NCBI GenBank assembly: GCA_003024985.2
Contig: PXIH01S0011219.1
Origin: Euperipatoides rowelli
Taxonomy: Eukaryota; Onychophora; Udeonychophora; Euonychophora; Peripatopsidae
Direction: 5' to 3' (one strand)
Length of the DNA stretch: 10,561 nt
Shown here: positions 7,704 through 10,561 of the stretch, piece after piece
Position numbering within the stretch: the first letter of the stretch is position 1
Layout of the letters: each line of letters begins with the position of its first letter
Notes under the pieces: generated by a model
Database searches by the model: none
Seen by the model: only the letters and a program-made list of their open reading frames with translations
Told to the model about the DNA's origin: nothing
Made by a program: the position numbers and the translations under genes

Positions 7704-9270
7704 TGATGGTTATTTTATGGCAGTTGTGAGGATTAATGAGTAGTGTGTGAGTGGATGTACTGAAGAATAGGCAAAGGTTAATAGTAGATGGATAAATGCA
7801 GACTATGTCAAACAATACTATGATATTATGAGAAGGCAAAAAATATATTTATTGGCATATGAAACATTCAATCTATCAATAAGTTGATATCCTATAATTG
7901 TGCCTTATATTAGCAATTGAAAAAATAAACACACATGGTAGATGTTCCAATAGTAATCATTAGTAGATATGTAAAACTTATATTACTTGCATCAATCTGA
8001 TGTATTAAATAACCAGGTAACATTAACAGTAATAATTACAGGTGTAAGGTTGCATTAGATTAAGAAAAAATATAATTGTAATCACAAATGGTAAGTTAAC
8101 ATGAAAAAATTACTAGAACAATTTAAGGCAAATGATTTCAAAATTATAATTCAGTGGCAATGACAAATATATTAGAATCGTGAATGACTTGTCTCATAAC
8201 TGTAATTAATGCAATAATAATGTACTGTAAATCCTGGGTGACTTATGATGATGTTTGCACACTGATATGGATTAGGTAAAGACAATAGTTTAACTTGCTA
8301 TCGATAATAAAAAAATCATGCTAACATTTTTCTTGCTTTCAGAAAATATAATACTTGTTAATTAATGGTTCACTATGTTTGAAAAGCATTCAATAACAAT
8401 TATGCTATTTGACAATACTAATAATAAATTCAAAATAATTTATCGTTCCTAGTATTCAGCAGCTGCTTTAAATAAATAAATATCCAATTTTACCTTATTT
8501 TGTATTAAACTAGTTGTAGTCTAAATGTGGAGCACTGAATTGATTCATAAAACTTTTTCAATAGGCTAATTAATTTCACAAATATAATTACCTCTCAATA
8601 TGTGGAATATCATATATTAATGTCGTAACATATCCTAGTAACATACAGAATAATAATTATATTGATTACAATCAATATCATTCTATACAATTATAGTGGT
8701 TGCTTAAGTTTAACTAATGTCCCATACAGGCCCTTAAGCACTATAGACTCTGTTACCTTCGATAACTCCCTGGATTCTCCCAACAAGTTAAGTAAAACTT
8801 ATAACATTTTATATTGGAACATTCTGCTGCATTTGTTCATACAGACTAATAGTTTAGTGTCTTAAAAATAACTTTTAAGCAAAAGTAATTCCGCGAATTC
8901 AACATGGCTACTGTTACCGCCAAAAAACAGACACCAAGTACGTCAGATAATAAAAATACTTGTGAGACTTACAATTTAGTCTCTTAATGCAGTATAAGGC
9001 TATGCAAAATTAGAGTGGCTTCTCCTGTTTGTTATGCATCATGCANCACATGTCTCCCAGTAATACAAAACTGTATTTAACAGTAATAAAATATAAATTG
9101 AAATAGAAAATAATTATACATATTATTTAATTTGGTTAACATTAACATGAATTTGATATATAATAAAAACAGATTAATATTATGAACACAATAAAAATTA
9201 TAATATTAATTGTCCAGTGGAAATATAGTGTGGTTTTTGATATTGTATTATAGTTCATCAAATGCCAACA
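7704..9270 (-). mobile_element. Proposed 5' LTR of copia-1, 1567 bp
   Basis: On the minus strand it begins TGTTGGCATTTGATG at 9270, at the junction with gypsy-2 coding sequence, and ends ACCATCA at 7704, next to the primer site. Its first 360 bases match the 3' LTR at 1075-1471. The remaining about 1200 bases (7704-8908) are AT-rich and non-coding, and have no partner in the window because the 3' LTR is cut off by gypsy-1. The boundaries are well supported; it remains possible that part of 7704-8908 is a separate insertion that I could not delimit. Base 9046 is N, corresponding to T in the other copy. Confidence 0.65.
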
Positions 9271-9841
9271 GGATCTTCTAACCATTTGAGCATATTCATT
9301 GTTAACTTTCTCATTTGTGGAATCCACAATCAAACTATCAGTTTTTTTTATGCATGTTAATTGATATTTTACATTTTCAGCATAAGATACATCAATCTCA
9401 CTATCTTGAACAATTTTATATGAAGCACAGTCTAGATGAGCATTCTTGTTTTGTGCAACTTTATGTAGGCCCTATGCCATTTGTATGCAACTGATCAACA
9501 AGTGCATTTTTTTCATTATCACTTTTCCATGTTTTGAGCTTGTTCTGTAGGTGATGACTCCCGGCTGCCACATATTTTTACTTGTTGTCTTCTTATACAA
9601 TATGTTTTGTCCAATATCAAAATTTATTTTTCTTCTATGTGTTCTGTCATGGTATAACACACTGGAATAAATAAACTAGTCTTGTTTGTAATGCTCTTCC
9701 AAGAAATAACTAAGCTGGAGCAACTTGAGTCATAGCTTTGGGTAGCCTATATTGTGCTGAATTAAAAGAAAATGGGATAACTTGTGCCCTAAGATCATAG
9801 TATCAATCACTAGCATCCTTTACATGTTGAACGGTGATTAG
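9271..9841 (-). pseudogene. Ty3/gypsy integrase C-terminal remnant (gypsy-2), truncated by copia-1
   Basis: Read on the minus strand from about 9841, the fragment shows SFNSAQYRLPK and LFLGRALQTRL, the post-catalytic block of gypsy integrases, then FDIGQNILYKKTTSKNMWQPGVIT (9619-9540), the C-terminal SH3-like domain. An acidic tail with YAENVKYQLTCIKKTDS follows and runs into the copia-1 LTR after MVRRS. Stops interrupt the first block and frameshifts occur near 9660 and near 9480. Copia-1 inserted here, so one copy of the duplication should be GGATC at 9271-9275; the other would be outside the window. Its own LTR and catalytic core are not in the window. It differs from gypsy-1 in sequence and orientation. 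Confidence 0.72.
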
Positions 9842-9954
9842 TTAGTATATTTAGAAGTAGTGTGTCAAGGAATATTACTTCTATGATTAAATAATATGGA
9901 GTCTTTATATTTAAAATTTAATGTTTAATAAATTATTTCATTATTTTATTTTAG
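9842..9954 (+). other. Intron end and splice acceptor before the ENPP exon
   Basis: AT-rich sequence ending in a T-rich run and TTTTAG, with AG at 9953-9954. No coding signal. Together with the retroelement nest to the left it is most simply the 3' part of an intron of the ENPP gene. Confidence 0.7.
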
Positions 9955-10111
9955 CTCAATCCATTGAAGATGTTCTAGAAAAGATTCAATGCAAATCTCC
10001 AAATTTTAATGTTTTTAAAAAAGAAGATTTTCCTAAAAGATTACATTATGCCAAAAGTAATCGAATTAGCCCAGTTATAATAGAAGTAAAGCCGAAATGG
10101 ATTTTTAGCAG
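9955..10111 (+). CDS. Internal exon of an ectonucleotide pyrophosphatase/phosphodiesterase (ENPP) family gene
   Basis: The 157-bp exon starts after TTTTAG and ends at CAG/GTAAAT, with 51 whole codons plus two bases of a split codon on each side: the intron before it is phase 1, the one after is phase 2. The peptide contains EKIQCKSPNF, then FPKRLHYAKSNRISPV and a VKPKWIFS end. The PKRLHYA-x2-RI block with a Trp about 15 residues later is characteristic of the ENPP catalytic domain, in the stretch between the Asp-His metal pair and the last metal-binding His, so no catalytic residue is in this exon. ENPPs are zinc-dependent ectoenzymes of the alkaline phosphatase superfamily that cleave phosphodiester bonds in nucleotides or lysophospholipids at the cell surface or outside it. 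Unlike the retroelements around it, the frame is intact. Which ENPP paralogue it is cannot be decided. Confidence 0.85.
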
Positions 10112-10437
10112 GTAAATATGTACAGTATGTAATTGAAACTTAAGCAGAAAATTATTTTTTAACTTTGTATGTAACAAAAACTTTACTTTGTGAAAAATTG
10201 TCATGGGATTATTATCTTTGCCTGGAATCGAAGCGGTCTAGATAGTAATCTATAGGCTATTATTAGATCAAAATAAATTTTTATATGAATAAATGTATTT
10301 GAATTAACAAAAAAACCTAAATAATATATTTTAAAATTTTTTTAAATGCTGATGCCATAATTGTTAAGTTAATTTCAATAGTCTAACTTATGAATTATGT
10401 TTGTTCTACTTCAAAACAAATAGGAAAGAAGTAAGTC
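10112..10437 (+). other. Intron after the ENPP exon
   Basis: The stretch begins with the donor GTAAAT and is AT-rich, with no open frame of note, no retroelement similarity I recognise and no second exon before the tandem repeat. Confidence 0.65.
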
Positions 10438-10561
10438 AAGGGGCAGTGACGCAGAGGTTTGAGCTGCTCTGCTTCGTATTCTTGGTGAGAGCCAAGGGGC
10501 AGTGACGCAGAGGGTTGAGCTGCTCTGCTTTTTATTCTTGGTGAGAGCCAAGGGGCAGTGA
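10438..10561. repeat. 56-bp tandem repeat, tRNA-like, running off the window
   Basis: Two full units (10438-10493 and 10494-10549) and the first 12 bases of a third are present, with period exactly 56 and three differences between the two full units. The unit is GC-richer than its surroundings. It starts GGGGCAGTGACGCAGAGG, resembling the 5' end and A-box of a tRNA or tRNA-derived SINE. GCAGAG and CTCTGC can form a 6-bp stem around a 10-base loop. No B-box is visible in the unit, so Pol III activity is not supported. It may be an amplified SINE head or an unrelated minisatellite. Confidence 0.85.

Larger units (their letters stand above)
1075..9270 (-). mobile_element. Ty1/copia element copia-1 (interrupted by later insertions)
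   Basis: This is a minus-strand copia-type retrotransposon. In its own 5' to 3' direction it shows the 5' LTR (9270-7704), half-tRNA primer site (7703-7690), gag, CCHC knuckle, protease, GAG-pre-integrase and integrase, polypurine tract (1480-1472) and the beginning of the 3' LTR (1471-1075). The order gag-PR-IN is diagnostic of Ty1/copia. RT and RNase H, which should lie between integrase and the polypurine tract, are absent: only about 300 bp separate the two. The element is interrupted by copia-2 (2116-5523), by a candidate solo LTR (6992-7438) and, at its left end, by gypsy-1. All frames are broken. Its right flank is gypsy-2 coding sequence. Confidence 0.8.

Noticed and set aside
8331-8342. 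A good splice acceptor (TTTTTCTTGCTTTCAG) that might mark another ENPP exon
   Set aside because: No ENPP-like or other conserved coding sequence follows in any frame, and the position lies inside the copia-1 LTR.
8662-8865. A 67-codon open frame in the 7704-8911 stretch
   Set aside because: No recognisable motif, strong AT bias, and it lies in the proposed LTR.
8912-9270. A 359-bp solo copia LTR (TGTTA...CAACA)
   Set aside because: The flanks do not repeat (GCTAC on the left, GGATC on the right), and a perfect primer site with adjoining CA lies at 7690-7704 in the same orientation, so this is better read as the first part of a longer 5' LTR.
9142-9333. A 63-codon minus-strand open frame with a hydrophobic end
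   Set aside because: It is an accidental fusion of the gypsy-2 pol tail with the start of the copia-1 LTR; the hydrophobic part is translated LTR.
9-9841. Gypsy-1 and gypsy-2 as two ends of one element
   Set aside because: They are in opposite orientations and both represent the same integrase C-terminal region with different sequence.
10438-10561. CRISPR array
   Set aside because: The repeats are contiguous with no spacers, and the context is eukaryotic.

Overview
The window looks like AT-rich eukaryotic, probably invertebrate and most likely arthropod, DNA. There is no bacterial gene organisation. Instead there is one short exon with clean splice sites and a dense pile of decayed LTR retrotransposons of both the Ty3/gypsy and Ty1/copia types. 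Both copia-type elements carry a primer site matching the anticodon arm of initiator tRNA-Met, the half-tRNA priming known from Drosophila copia, which fits an arthropod host. The exact species cannot be read from the sequence.

Layout. Positions 1-1074 are the 3' end of a plus-strand gypsy element: integrase C-terminus, polypurine tract and 3' LTR. It appears to sit inside the 3' LTR of a minus-strand copia element (copia-1), which runs from 1075 to 9270. Read 5' to 3' on the minus strand, copia-1 has a 5' LTR (9270-7704), a primer site (7703-7690), gag, a CCHC knuckle, protease and integrase, then a polypurine tract and the remaining 3' LTR; reverse transcriptase and RNase H are missing. Copia-1 is interrupted by a second, plus-strand copia element (copia-2, 2116-5523) with two LTRs and a GGGTA target duplication on each side. 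Copia-2 keeps protease, RT and RNase H remnants but has lost gag and the integrase core. Its 3' LTR was hit twice more, by a 79-bp retroposed fragment with a 14-bp target duplication and by a 232-bp solo LTR with an AATTG duplication. A further 447-bp candidate solo LTR interrupts the gag of copia-1 (6992-7438). Copia-1 itself lies inside a minus-strand gypsy integrase remnant (9271-about 9841).

Right of the nest, 9955-10111 is a well-supported internal exon of an ectonucleotide pyrophosphatase/phosphodiesterase (ENPP) family gene on the plus strand, so the nest most likely fills the intron before it. The window ends in a 56-bp tandem repeat (10438-10561) that looks tRNA-like.

None of the retroelement reading frames is intact, since all carry stops, frameshifts, deletions or lost catalytic residues, so this is a retrotransposon graveyard and not a working system. 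The nest gives a relative order of insertion: gypsy-2, then copia-1, then copia-2 / gypsy-1 / the 447-bp insert, then the two inserts in the copia-2 3' LTR.
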